Assembly (NCBI RefSeq): GCF_902703175.1
Contig: NZ_CACRYJ010000068.1
Location: 186,001-250,000 of the forward strand
Direction of reading: 5' to 3'
Origin: Occultella aeris
GTDB lineage: Bacteria; Actinomycetota; Actinomycetes; Actinomycetales; Beutenbergiaceae
Length of the DNA: 64,000 nucleotides
The notes under the pieces are model-generated. The model was not told where the DNA came from, made no database searches, and worked only from the letters and a program-made list of their open reading frames with translations. Position numbers and translations under genes: made by a program. Positions 9,311-17,806 of this stretch are shown here, in pieces; position 1 is the stretch's first letter, and the number at the start of each line of letters is the position of its first letter.

Positions 9311-10053
9311 CGGATCTCCTCCAGTGTTGACTGCTGGTCGGTGGTGAGTGGTTCGGTTCGGTCGGGGTGAGGCCGGGAGCGGGTCGGGCCGGAGCCGATG
9401 GCCCGCCGCGCGACCCACTCGCCGATGGCGAACAGGGCGTCCACGGCCAGCGCGAGCAGGACGATCAGGATCGCCCCGCCCAGCATCTCGTCGTAGGTCC
9501 GTAACGAGATTCCCCGTTGGATGTAGATGCCCAGACCGCCGAGGCCCACGTAGGCCGCGAGGACCGCCGTGGCGATGATCTGCAGCGCGGCACTGCGCAG
9601 ACCGCCGAGCAGCAGCGGCAGGCCCAGTGGCGCCTCAACCCTGAACAGGATCTGTGTCTCGGTCATTCCCATCGCACGGGCCGCGTCCACGACGGTGCGG
9701 TCCACGGCCTCCACCCCCGCGTAGGCCCCGGCGAGGATCGAGGGCACGCCGAGGATCACGAACACGGCGATCGCGGCGACTTGGGCGTTCCCGACGCCGA
9801 CGAGCAGCGTGAAGATCGTGAGCAGTCCCAGGGAGGGCAGCGCCCGCGCGGCCCCTGACCCGAGGACGGCCAGCTGTCGCCCGCGCCCGGTGTGTCCGAT
9901 CAGGTAGCCCAACGGGATCGCGATGAGCGCGGAGACCACGAGGGCGAGCACGGTGTACCAGAGGTGCTCGCCGATCCGGTCCACCAGCGGGTTCGCACCG
10001 GAGCTGCGCTCGGGGTCGGTGAGCCAGGCCAGTGCGTCCTGGAACAGGTTCAT
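9307..10053 (-). CDS. Osmoprotectant ABC transporter permease
   Basis: A 248-residue membrane protein of the ProW/OpuCB type with about five or six hydrophobic helices. The EAA-like loop is visible at DAARAMGMTETQILFRVE, which contacts the ATPase. A C-terminal cytoplasmic tail is Arg-rich. It overlaps the upstream permease gene and the downstream binding-protein gene by 4 nt each (ATGA), so all parts are made stoichiometrically from one message. Confidence 0.92.
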   Translation of the reverse strand: MNLFQDALAWLTDPERSSGANPLVDRIGEHLWYTVLALVVSALIAIPLGYLIGHTGRGRQLAVLGSGAARALPSLGLLTIFTLLVGVGNAQVAAIAVFVILGVPSILAGAYAGVEAVDRTVVDAARAMGMTETQILFRVEAPLGLPLLLGGLRSAALQIIATAVLAAYVGLGGLGIYIQRGISLRTYDEMLGGAILIVLLALAVDALFAIGEWVARRAIGSGPTRSRPHPDRTEPLTTDQQSTLEEIR

Positions 10054-10742
10054 GTCGGACCCTCCGTGAGGGCGACGCGTCGAGCGGCCCGTCGGGTCCG
10101 GCCGCCGGCGGCGTCACGGGTCCACGGCATCACGAGGCGCCCGGCGAGGGCGAGGAGCAGATCGAAGACCACGGCGATCAGGACGGTCATGACGATCCCG
10201 GTGGCGATCTCGGCGACGATGCCCCGCTGCAGGCCGTTCAGGAACAGATAGCCGAGGTTACGGCTACCCACCAGTACGCCGACGGTGACGAGGCTGACCG
10301 TGCTGACCGACACCACCCGCAGGCCCGCGAGCAGCACCGGACCGGCGAGCGGCAGGTCGACCGCCCAGAACCGCCCCCACCCGGAGTAGCCCATCGCCGC
10401 CGCGGCACCGCGCACGTCCGGGTCCACTGACTCCAGGGCCTCCGTCGCGGACCGCGTCATCAGGGCGACCGCATAGATGCTGAGCGCGATAGTCACGTTC
10501 AGCTCGCTCAGGAAACTGATCCCGATGATCGGTGGGAGCAGCACGAACAGCGCCAGCGAGGGGATGGTGTAGAGCAGGCCGACGACGGTCAGGGTCAGAC
10601 CGCGCGCCCATCGGAACCGCCACGCGAACGCGCCGAGCGGGACGGCCACGACGAACCCGATCAGGATCGGCAGGAGGCTGAGCCGGGCGTGCGTCAGCGT
10701 CAGCTCGACGATCAGGTCGCGGTTGGCGCCGACCCAGTTCAC
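10050..10742 (-). CDS. Osmoprotectant ABC transporter permease
   Basis: A 230-residue permease paralogous to its downstream neighbour. The EAA-type loop is GAAAAMGYSGWGRFWAVDLP. Two different permeases with one ATPase and one binding protein is the usual OpuC-type layout. It overlaps the ATPase stop by 4 nt and the next permease start by 4 nt. Confidence 0.92.
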   Translation of the reverse strand: MNWVGANRDLIVELTLTHARLSLLPILIGFVVAVPLGAFAWRFRWARGLTLTVVGLLYTIPSLALFVLLPPIIGISFLSELNVTIALSIYAVALMTRSATEALESVDPDVRGAAAAMGYSGWGRFWAVDLPLAGPVLLAGLRVVSVSTVSLVTVGVLVGSRNLGYLFLNGLQRGIVAEIATGIVMTVLIAVVFDLLLALAGRLVMPWTRDAAGGRTRRAARRVALTEGPT

Positions 10743-11566
10743 CGGGCCGCCGAATCGTCGGTGAGCACCCCGGCGGCCCGCCCGTCGCCGTCGACCACGA
10801 TGCGTCGCCCACCCTGGTCGACGATCCGCAGCGAGCGCCGGCCACGGTCGGCGCCGATGAAGTCGGCCACGAAGTCACTGGCCGGGTTGGCGAGGATCTC
10901 GGCTGGGGTTCCCTTCTGGGCTATCACCCCACCGGTGGCCAGGATCACGACCTGGTCCCCGAGCAGGAACGCCTCGTCGATGTCATGGGTCACAAAGACC
11001 ACCGTCTTGCCGATGTCTCGCTGCAGGCGCATCAGTTCGGCCTGCAGGTCCGCGCGCACGATCGGGTCCACGGCACCGAACGGCTCATCCATGAGCAGGA
11101 TGTTCGGGTCCACCGCGAGCCCGCGAGCCACGCCGACACGCTGCTGCTGCCCACCGGAGAGCTGGTGCGGGTAGCGGCGCGCAAGGGACCGGTCCAGCCC
11201 GACGGTGTCCATCAGGGACAGGCCGAGCTCGTCGGCTGTGGCGCGGCCCATACCGTTCAGGCGCGGCACGGTGGTGATGTTGTCGAGCACCCGCCGGTGC
11301 GGCAGCAGACCGGCGCTCTGCATGACGTAGCCGATCCGCCGTCGCAGCTGTACCGGCTCCAGGGTGGCGACGTTCTCACCGTCGATCTCCACCGCGCCCT
11401 CGGTGGCGTCCACCATCCGGTTGATCATCCGCAGGATCGTCGTCTTGCCCGATCCGGATGACCCCACCAGCACCGTGACCTGGTGCGAGGGCATCACCAG
11501 GCTGAAGTCGATGACGGCGTCCGTCCCGTCCGCGAAGCGTTTCCCGACACCGCGGAACTCGATCAC
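10739..11566 (-). CDS. opuCA: Osmoprotectant ABC transporter ATP-binding protein
   Basis: A 275-residue ATPase with Walker A GSSGSGKTT (residues 35-43), ABC signature LSGGQQQR (136-143) and Walker B ILLMDE (156-161). The tail after about residue 240 (IVDQGGRRIVVDGDGRAAG) is a short remnant-like CBS region, much shorter than the two CBS domains of ionic-strength-sensing OpuA/OpuCA proteins. It is the first gene of the four-gene operon and starts with GTG. It powers uptake of a compatible solute. Confidence 0.93.
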   Translation of the reverse strand: MIEFRGVGKRFADGTDAVIDFSLVMPSHQVTVLVGSSGSGKTTILRMINRMVDATEGAVEIDGENVATLEPVQLRRRIGYVMQSAGLLPHRRVLDNITTVPRLNGMGRATADELGLSLMDTVGLDRSLARRYPHQLSGGQQQRVGVARGLAVDPNILLMDEPFGAVDPIVRADLQAELMRLQRDIGKTVVFVTHDIDEAFLLGDQVVILATGGVIAQKGTPAEILANPASDFVADFIGADRGRRSLRIVDQGGRRIVVDGDGRAAGVLTDDSAAR

Positions 11567-11764
11567 GGCATCGGCGAGGGTCGGCGAAGTGTCGCTGGCA
11601 TGGGCCCGAGCGTAACGGGAGGCGCCGACACCGGCTCATCGGGGTCGTTCCCCGGACCGGTGGACCTACCCGGCGGACGGGGTGCGGGTTAGGGTGCGAA
11701 CCGGGCCGTCCGGTGACTGAGGCCGAGCCGACGGCCCCGACGCCGATCCGCCGAGGGGAATCAC

Positions 11765-13270
11765 ATGTCCGAGCAGGGTGCCACGCAGGACCGGATCGAG
11801 CCGGAGTACGACCTGATCGTCATCGGCGGCGGAGCGGTCGGGGAGAACGTCGCAGACCGCGCAGTCCAGGGCGGACTGAGCGTGCTGCTCGTGGAGAACG
11901 AACTCGTCGGAGGAGACTGCTCCTACTGGGCGTGTATGCCTTCGAAGGCGCTGCTGCGCAGCGGGGCGGCCCGCCGCGCGGCTCAACGGGTCGCCGGCGC
12001 CCGGGAGGCCGTCACCGGCCCACTGGACGTTGCTGCGGTACTCGCGCGGCGCACCTCGTTCACCAGCGACTGGGATGACTCCGGGCAGGTCGACTGGGTC
12101 GCATCGGCGGGGATCGACCTGTTGCGCGGTCGTGGGCGTCTCGCCGGTGAGCGGACCGTCGAGGTGACCACCTCGACCGTCGCGGACGACGACGCGAGCG
12201 AGACGGCCGTCCGCACGGTGCGGGCTCGGCACGCCGTCGCGGTCTGCACCGGGTCGCGGGCCGCGGTCCCCGATACGCCCGGCCTGCGGGCCGCGTGCCC
12301 GTGGACCTCGCGGGAGGCCACGTCCGCCACGGAGATCCCCGGCCGGCTGGCCATCATCGGCGGGGGCGTGGTGGCCGTCGAGATGGCCACCGCGTACGCG
12401 GACCTGGGCGGAGAAGTCACCCTCCTGGTGCGCGGCGGACTGCTCGCCAAGGAGGAACCGTTCGCAGGAGAGCTGGTCGGCGCCGGCCTGCGCGAGGCCG
12501 GCGTCGACGTGCGCCTCGGGGTGAGTGTCGACGAGGTGACCCGGCCGCAGGCGGGCGGCGAGGTGCGGCTCGCGCTGAGCGACGGCAGCACGCTCACCGC
12601 GGACGAGGTGCTCGTGGCGACCGGCCGCGAACCGCGCACTGACGACCTGGGGCTGGACGCCGTCGGGCTTGACGACGGCGCCTGGCTGCCCACCGACGAT
12701 AGTTTGCGGGTCCTCGGCGCCGACGGCGCGCCGATCGACTGGCTGTACGCCGTCGGGGACGCGAACCACCGCGCCCTGCTCACCCACCAGGGCAAGTATC
12801 AGGCCCGGGCCGCCGGCGATGTGATCGCGGCGCGTGCCCGCGGCCGGGCGGTCGACGACGCAGCCTGGGGCACCCACGTGGCCACGGCCGATCACCGCAG
12901 TGTCCCGCAGGTCACGTTCGCCGACCCGGAGGTGGCCTCCATCGGGCTCACCGCGGCCGCGGCCGAGCAGGCCGGTCTGCGAACCCGGGTCCTCGACTAC
13001 GAGATCGGGCAGACCGCCGGGGGCTCACTGCAGGCCGACGGGTACACGGGCACGGCCCGGATCGTCGTGGACACCGACCGCGAGGTCCTGGTCGGGGTCA
13101 CGTTCGTGGGGCAGGACGTGGCCGAGCTGCTCCACTCGGCGACCGTCGCCGTGGTCGGGGAGGTGCCGCTGCACCGGCTCTGGCACGCGGTGCCGTCCTA
13201 CCCGACCATGAGCGAGGTCTGGCTGCGGCTGCTGGAGGCCTACGGCAGGCCCGGCCAGCTCGACGCCTAG
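11765..13270 (+). CDS. Flavin-dependent pyridine nucleotide-disulfide oxidoreductase homologue lacking the catalytic His
   Basis: A 501-residue protein of the dihydrolipoamide dehydrogenase/mercuric reductase fold. FAD site VIGGGAVGENVA is at residues 19-30, the redox-active pair is Cys52 and Cys57 in DCSYWACMPSK, the NAD(P)-binding motif is IIGGGVVAVEMA and a C-terminal dimerisation domain is present. In dihydrolipoamide dehydrogenases the C-terminus carries HPTxxE with a His acting as acid-base; here the stretch reads YPTMSE (Tyr479 to Glu484). This argues against a normal dihydrolipoamide or glutathione-type reductase and suggests a quinone, transhydrogenase-like or other role. The ribosome-binding site is GAGGGGAAT. 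Confidence 0.88.
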   Translation: MSEQGATQDRIEPEYDLIVIGGGAVGENVADRAVQGGLSVLLVENELVGGDCSYWACMPSKALLRSGAARRAAQRVAGAREAVTGPLDVAAVLARRTSFTSDWDDSGQVDWVASAGIDLLRGRGRLAGERTVEVTTSTVADDDASETAVRTVRARHAVAVCTGSRAAVPDTPGLRAACPWTSREATSATEIPGRLAIIGGGVVAVEMATAYADLGGEVTLLVRGGLLAKEEPFAGELVGAGLREAGVDVRLGVSVDEVTRPQAGGEVRLALSDGSTLTADEVLVATGREPRTDDLGLDAVGLDDGAWLPTDDSLRVLGADGAPIDWLYAVGDANHRALLTHQGKYQARAAGDVIAARARGRAVDDAAWGTHVATADHRSVPQVTFADPEVASIGLTAAAAEQAGLRTRVLDYEIGQTAGGSLQADGYTGTARIVVDTDREVLVGVTFVGQDVAELLHSATVAVVGEVPLHRLWHAVPSYPTMSEVWLRLLEAYGRPGQLDA

Positions 13271-13311
13271 TCGTGGCTGCGCCCGGCCATGCTGCGTTCG
13301 GGTGGTCGCCG

Positions 13312-14031
13312 ATGACCCTGGAGGTCGCGTCGATGACACCCGCCGATGCCGAGTGGGCTGCGGCGCTCATGGACGCTCGCCGCCGGATATACGTAACGTA
13401 TTCGCCGGTGTTCTGGCGCCCGGCGGCCGATCCGGTGCCCGGGCATGCCGCGTTCCTGGCCGACCAGATCGAGGGCGATGCCCTCGCCCTGCGCACCGAT
13501 GGCGGATTCCTGGTCGGGCAGGTCCGTGGCGAAGGTGCCGTTGTCGACGATTTCGCCGTGGCCGCGCCCGCGTTGTGGCCGACGCACGGGCGGGCGCTCC
13601 TAGAAGCGGCCCTCGCGCAGCTGCACGCTCGCGGGGCCGCGGAGGTCCTCGTCGTGACCGCGCAGCGGGACCTCCCCAAGAGCGCGCTGCTACGCGAGGT
13701 CGGCCTGCGACTCGTCGAACAGTGGTGGGTGAAGGAACTCCGGCCCGGTACGGACGATCCCCGGACCGGCCCGCGTGAGGGGAACGGCTTCAGTGGGATC
13801 CTCGGCCCGGCACCACCCGTCTACGACCCCGGCGGCCCGGTGTTCCTGGCCCATCGCGTGGACGAGGGCACGGCGGCGAGCACCGTGGCGACCGCCGCGG
13901 CCGAGTGGGGTGCCGTCCTTGCCGTGGTCCCCGCGACGCCGAGGTCCGGACTGTCCGAAGAGCTGACCGAGGCCGGGTTCGAGGTGGCCTCGGACTGGTA
14001 TTCGAGCCGCCGGCCCACTGCCGCTGGCTAG
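13312..14031 (+). CDS. GNAT-like acetyltransferase-related protein
   Basis: A protein of about 239 residues that looks like a degenerate GNAT fold: an N-terminal strand-helix unit (MTLEVASMTPADAEWAAALM), a central region ending in HGRALLEAALAQLHARGAAEVLVVTAQRD that resembles the acetyl-CoA-binding helix and strand, and a C-terminal extension of ~100 residues repeating a smaller alpha/beta pattern. The canonical Q/RxxGxG/A loop is not clear. An in-frame GTG at 13273 is an alternative start and would place the gene 2 nt after the flavoprotein stop. Substrate unknown. Confidence 0.6.
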   Translation: MTLEVASMTPADAEWAAALMDARRRIYVTYSPVFWRPAADPVPGHAAFLADQIEGDALALRTDGGFLVGQVRGEGAVVDDFAVAAPALWPTHGRALLEAALAQLHARGAAEVLVVTAQRDLPKSALLREVGLRLVEQWWVKELRPGTDDPRTGPREGNGFSGILGPAPPVYDPGGPVFLAHRVDEGTAASTVATAAAEWGAVLAVVPATPRSGLSEELTEAGFEVASDWYSSRRPTAAG

Positions 14032-14079
14032 TGTTGATCCCGGTGCTCGAGGGGGCACCTACTGGATCAGGAGGCGACG

Positions 14080-15129
14080 ATGACGTTGCAGGACAGTCCG
14101 CTGGTGGCATCGGTGCGGGACCTCGGCGTCCAGTTCCTGAAGAACGACGTCGACATCACGGGGCAGGACGCAGTGAGCTCGGTGGAACTCGCCGACGGCA
14201 CGACGTTCTGGATCTTCGGGGACACCATCGAGGGCCCGTTCGACTCCATCCGCGGTTTCGAGCTCACCGAGGTTCTCTCGAACACCGGGGCGATCGTGCC
14301 GCTGCAGGACATCTCGAACGGGGTCCAGGAGTTCCGGTACCTGACCGAGCCGGACGGCACCCGGGCCCGCCAGCTGATCCGGTTCATCCCACCGGAGCAC
14401 AGGGCGCGGCAGCGGCTGTGGGCGATCCATGGCGCCCAGGTCGGCGACCAGCTGTACCTCTACTATCACCGGATCACCATGGACCCGGAGGTCGACGTCT
14501 TCGAGACCTTCGTCCTCGACGGCATGGGCGTGGCCAAGGCGGGACCGGACCACCACTTCGAACGGATGCCCGCACCGGACGGCACTCACGAGTGGTGGAA
14601 AGGGGACGAGCCCGGCTTCGGCGTCTGGGTGCAGGAGCACGGTGACCACCTCTACCTGTGGGGTTCCATCCAGCCGGCGGAGAAGTCGTCGGGCGACATG
14701 TACCTGGCCCGGGTCCGGCCGGAGGAGATCGAGGACCTCTCCGCGTACTCCTACCTGGTGGAGGCGCCGACCCTGCAGCGACCGGGCGTGCAGCCCCGAT
14801 GGGCGCAGACGTTCACCCCGACCGCATGCCTGTTCTCGGACGTACCGAACGAGATGTCCTCGTCCTGGAACGAGCACCTGGGTGCGTTCATCTCGCTGAC
14901 GACGTACCGGCGCGAGAACATGCTCGTCATACGCACTGCCCCGGAGCTCACCGGCCCGTGGAGCAAGCCGCAGGTCGTGTTCCGCCCCGAGCCGGCCCAC
15001 CCGGAGTCGCTGTTCAACGCCGGTAAGGAGCACCCCGAGTTCGCCCGCGACGGCGGCAGGATCACCTACATGACGTTCATCGACTCGTCGGTGTACGTGC
15101 CGCACCTGATCGAGATCAGTTTCGCCTGA
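14080..15129 (+). CDS. DUF4185-type beta-propeller protein
   Basis: A 349-residue protein with an AGGAGG ribosome-binding site before the ATG. It contains FWIFGDTIEGPF near residue 45, GVWVQEHGDHLYLWGS in the middle and TGPWSKPQVVF near the C-terminus, a pattern seen in DUF4185 and related five-bladed propellers of the GH43/GH32-like fold. Some members act on cell-wall arabinan or other furanosides, but no catalytic residues can be assigned here with certainty. No signal peptide is present, which is unusual for a polysaccharide-active propeller. It is convergent with the Nudix gene with a 4-bp gap. Confidence 0.65.
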   Translation: MTLQDSPLVASVRDLGVQFLKNDVDITGQDAVSSVELADGTTFWIFGDTIEGPFDSIRGFELTEVLSNTGAIVPLQDISNGVQEFRYLTEPDGTRARQLIRFIPPEHRARQRLWAIHGAQVGDQLYLYYHRITMDPEVDVFETFVLDGMGVAKAGPDHHFERMPAPDGTHEWWKGDEPGFGVWVQEHGDHLYLWGSIQPAEKSSGDMYLARVRPEEIEDLSAYSYLVEAPTLQRPGVQPRWAQTFTPTACLFSDVPNEMSSSWNEHLGAFISLTTYRRENMLVIRTAPELTGPWSKPQVVFRPEPAHPESLFNAGKEHPEFARDGGRITYMTFIDSSVYVPHLIEISFA

Positions 15130-15133
15130 CCGC

Positions 15134-15667
15134 TCAGCGGAACCTGCCGAGGCGGATACCGGCGAAGGCGAGAGCGGCCACGGTCTCCCCGTCGCTGATG
15201 CGGCCGTCGGCGACCATGCGCAGTGCCTCGTCGAACGGCACCCACGAGACGTCCTCGATGCCCTCCTCCTCGCGCGCCTCGCCGTCGGCGGCGTGGAGTC
15301 CGCGCGCCAGGAACACGTGTTCCGGGGCCACCGTCACGCCGTTCAGCGCGTTCATCGTGCCGATCGGGGTCCATTCATCGGCACGTAGGCCGGTCTCCTC
15401 GAGCAGTTCGCGCTGAGCGGCGGGCAGCGGGTCCTCGCCGTCGCTGCCACCGGCCGGAACCTCGATGGAGTGTCCCACCGTGTAGCGGTCGAGCGTGACC
15501 ACGCACACACGTTCGCGCTCGTCGATGGCGACGACGAACACGGCGGGGTGCCGCAACGTCACCACCCCGTAGATACCGTCGCCCGCGGGCCCGGTGACGG
15601 CATCCTCTCGCACGGAGATCCACGGGTTCTCGTAGACGATGCGGGAGTCGTTGGTCTGCCAGGCCAT
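15134..15667 (-). CDS. Nudix hydrolase, ADP-ribose pyrophosphatase-like
   Basis: A 177-residue protein with a complete Nudix box GX5EX7REUXEEXGU: Gly in PAGGSDGED, then REL, then EETGLRAD. An upstream strand pattern (VVTLRHPAVFVVAIDERERVCVV) and a following loop with EHVFLARGL match ADP-ribose/nucleotide-sugar pyrophosphatases. The metal is bound by the Glu residues of the REXXEE core. It has a TAGGCT hexamer 7 nt before the ATG and no ribosome-binding site, so the message may be leaderless. Confidence 0.88.
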   Translation of the reverse strand: MAWQTNDSRIVYENPWISVREDAVTGPAGDGIYGVVTLRHPAVFVVAIDERERVCVVTLDRYTVGHSIEVPAGGSDGEDPLPAAQRELLEETGLRADEWTPIGTMNALNGVTVAPEHVFLARGLHAADGEAREEEGIEDVSWVPFDEALRMVADGRISDGETVAALAFAGIRLGRFR

Positions 15668-15674
15668 GCCGGTG

Positions 15675-15680
15675 AGCCTA
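15675..15680 (-). promoter_or_regulatory. Putative -10 element (TAGGCT) of a leaderless Nudix transcript
   Basis: TAGGCT on the minus strand ends 7 nt before the ATG at 15667. Identical spacing and sequence occur upstream of the beta-lactamase-family and SRPBCC genes. Confidence 0.5.
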
Positions 15681-15718
15681 TCCGTCGCGACGAGTGCGGA
15701 CCCGGACCGGAGACCTGA

Positions 15719-16684
15719 TCACTGCGCCGTCGCATCCGGGTAGCGGGCCCCGGTGACGTTCACCATCAGCGAGTAGAGCGTGTTCGTCGCGGTCACGAAC
15801 AGCGTGTTCCCGCGCGGGCCGCCGAAGGTCAGGTTCGAGCAGATCTCCGGGAGCAGGAGCTTGCCCAGCAGGGTGCCGTCCGGGGCCAGACAGTGCAGGC
15901 CGTCGGCCGCGGCGCCCCAGATCCGGCCTGCGGCGTCGAGGCGGATCCCGTCGTAACCGCCCGCGTCGCACTCGGCGATCACTTCGCCGCCGCTGAGCGG
16001 GCCGTCTGTGCCCGCTGTGCCCGCTGTGCTCGCTGGGCCCAACGTGAACCGGCGCAGGTGGCGCCGCCCGGTGTCGGTGATGTACAAGGTGCGCTCGTCG
16101 GCGCTGAACGCGAGGCCGTTCGGTCGGTCGAAGTCGTTCGCCACCCGGGTCACGGCGCCGTCGGTCCCGACCCGGTAGACGTGGCAACCGCCGGTCTCGG
16201 TCTCGCCCGGGTGGCCCTCGTAGACGGAGTCGATGCCGTAGGCGGGGTCGGTGAACCAGATGGTCCCGTCGGCCCGCGTGACCACGTCGTTGGGGCTGTT
16301 CAGCGGGTGGCCGTCCCAGGCGTCGGCCAGCACCGTGCGGGTGCCGTCCGGCTCGATCCGGGAGACCGAGCGCGTCCCGTGCTCGCAGGTGATCACCCGG
16401 CCGGCCCGGTCCAGGGTGCGCCCGTTCGCGTAGCCCGCGCCCTCGCGCCAGACCCCGACGGCACCGGTCGTCTCGTCGAAGCGCAGCACCCGGTTGTTCG
16501 GGATGTCGGAGAACAGTACTGAACGCCAGGCCGGCGAGTACACCGGGCCCTCGAGCCAGCGGCCGCCCTCGAAGAGGACCTGGACGAACCGGTCCCCGCC
16601 GATGCCGCGGAACCGTTCGTCCCTGATCTCCCACTCGGTCCTGATCGTGGCCACGTCGGGGCGGCCCGCTGCGCGTCGATGCAT
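15719..16684 (-). CDS. SMP-30/gluconolactonase family protein
   Basis: A ~321-residue six-bladed propeller. Metal-site residues expected for SMP-30 proteins are recognisable: the Glu of WLEGPVYS near residue 45, the Asn of LNSPNDVV, the Asn of FDRPNGLAFS and the Asp of GGYDGIRLD. The family hydrolyses sugar lactones such as gluconolactone with Ca2+ or Zn2+. No signal peptide is present. The start is uncertain: ATG codons at 16696, 16693 and 16684 are all in frame and none has a clear ribosome-binding site. It is divergent from the second aldo/keto reductase gene. Confidence 0.88.
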   Translation of the reverse strand: MHRRAAGRPDVATIRTEWEIRDERFRGIGGDRFVQVLFEGGRWLEGPVYSPAWRSVLFSDIPNNRVLRFDETTGAVGVWREGAGYANGRTLDRAGRVITCEHGTRSVSRIEPDGTRTVLADAWDGHPLNSPNDVVTRADGTIWFTDPAYGIDSVYEGHPGETETGGCHVYRVGTDGAVTRVANDFDRPNGLAFSADERTLYITDTGRRHLRRFTLGPASTAGTAGTDGPLSGGEVIAECDAGGYDGIRLDAAGRIWGAAADGLHCLAPDGTLLGKLLLPEICSNLTFGGPRGNTLFVTATNTLYSLMVNVTGARYPDATAQ

Positions 16685-16795
16685 GGCCGCCATCATGCAC
16701 GATCCACCGCTCGGGCAGGGCGCCGGGCCGTCGTGGATCGTCCGGCCCGTGGACGACGTTGCGTTCGTCGGGCCGGGAGGGTCAGGCTGGGTGAC

Positions 16796-17767
16796 ATGGA
16801 TTACACCCACCTCGGCCGCACCGGCCTGTCCGTCAGTCGCATCTGCCTGGGCACGATGAACTTCGGCCCGTTCACCTCCGAGCCGGACGCGCACGCGATC
16901 ATGGACTCCGCGCACGCGAGCGGCATCAACTTCTTCGACACCGCGAACGGCTACGGCCGGGACAAGGGCAAGGGCGCCACCGAGAAGATCCTCGGCAACT
17001 GGTTCGCCAAGGGTGATGGCCGGCGTGAGCGCACGGTGCTGGCGACCAAGGTGTACGGGGACATGGGGGAGTGGCCGAACGAGGGCAAGCTCTCCGCCTT
17101 GAACATCCGCCGGGCACTTGATGCCAGCCTGCAGCGGCTCCAGACCGACTACGTCGACCTGTACCAGTTCCACCACGTGGACCGGAACACGCCCTGGGAG
17201 GAGATCTGGCAGGCGATCGACGTCGCGATCGCGCAGGGCAAGATCCTGTACGCCGGTTCCTCCAACTTCGCCGGCTGGCACATCGCCCAGGCGCAGGCCG
17301 CGGCGACGGCCCGGCACACCATGGGCCTCGTCTCGGAGCAGTCGCTCTACAACCTCGCCACTCGCAACATCGAGCTCGAGGTGATCCCGGCCGCCCAGCA
17401 CTACGGGCTCGGCATCCTGCCCTGGTCCCCGCTGCAGGGCGGGCTGCTCGGCGGCGTGCTGCGCAAGGAGCGCGACGGCGTGCGCCGCACCGAGGGCCGG
17501 GCCGCCCAGGTCCTCGCGGAGCGGCGCGAGCAGGTGCAGGCCTACGAGGACTTCGTGGACGAGCTCGGCCACCCGGCCGGGGACGTGGCGCTCGCGTGGT
17601 TGCTGCACCAGGATGCGGTCACCGCACCGATCGTCGGGCCACGTGTGCAGGACCAGCTCGACTCCGCCGTCCGGGCCGTGGACTTGCGCCTCGACGCCGA
17701 CGCGCTCGCGCGACTGGACGAGATCTTCCCCGGCCACCGCACGGCGCCGGAGGACTACGCCTGGTAG
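16796..17767 (+). CDS. Aldo/keto reductase
   Basis: A 323-residue AKR barrel with Asp48 and Tyr53 in FFDTANGYG, Lys85 in ATKVYG and His126 in YQFHHVD. The N-terminus MDYTHLGRTGLSVSRICLG and the C-terminal NADP-binding segment (VGPRVQDQLDSAV) are typical of the YghZ/PhdYeast-like AKR group. It is divergent from the SMP-30 lactonase, which fits a role in sugar or aldehyde metabolism but does not prove it. A CAGGCT hexamer 7 nt before the ATG resembles the leaderless promoter element seen elsewhere, though GGAGG further upstream could also be used. Confidence 0.88.
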   Translation: MDYTHLGRTGLSVSRICLGTMNFGPFTSEPDAHAIMDSAHASGINFFDTANGYGRDKGKGATEKILGNWFAKGDGRRERTVLATKVYGDMGEWPNEGKLSALNIRRALDASLQRLQTDYVDLYQFHHVDRNTPWEEIWQAIDVAIAQGKILYAGSSNFAGWHIAQAQAAATARHTMGLVSEQSLYNLATRNIELEVIPAAQHYGLGILPWSPLQGGLLGGVLRKERDGVRRTEGRAAQVLAERREQVQAYEDFVDELGHPAGDVALAWLLHQDAVTAPIVGPRVQDQLDSAVRAVDLRLDADALARLDEIFPGHRTAPEDYAW

Positions 17768-17806
17768 GGGAGTGACAGGGACCGGCATCGGCGCAAGACT
17801 GACCTG

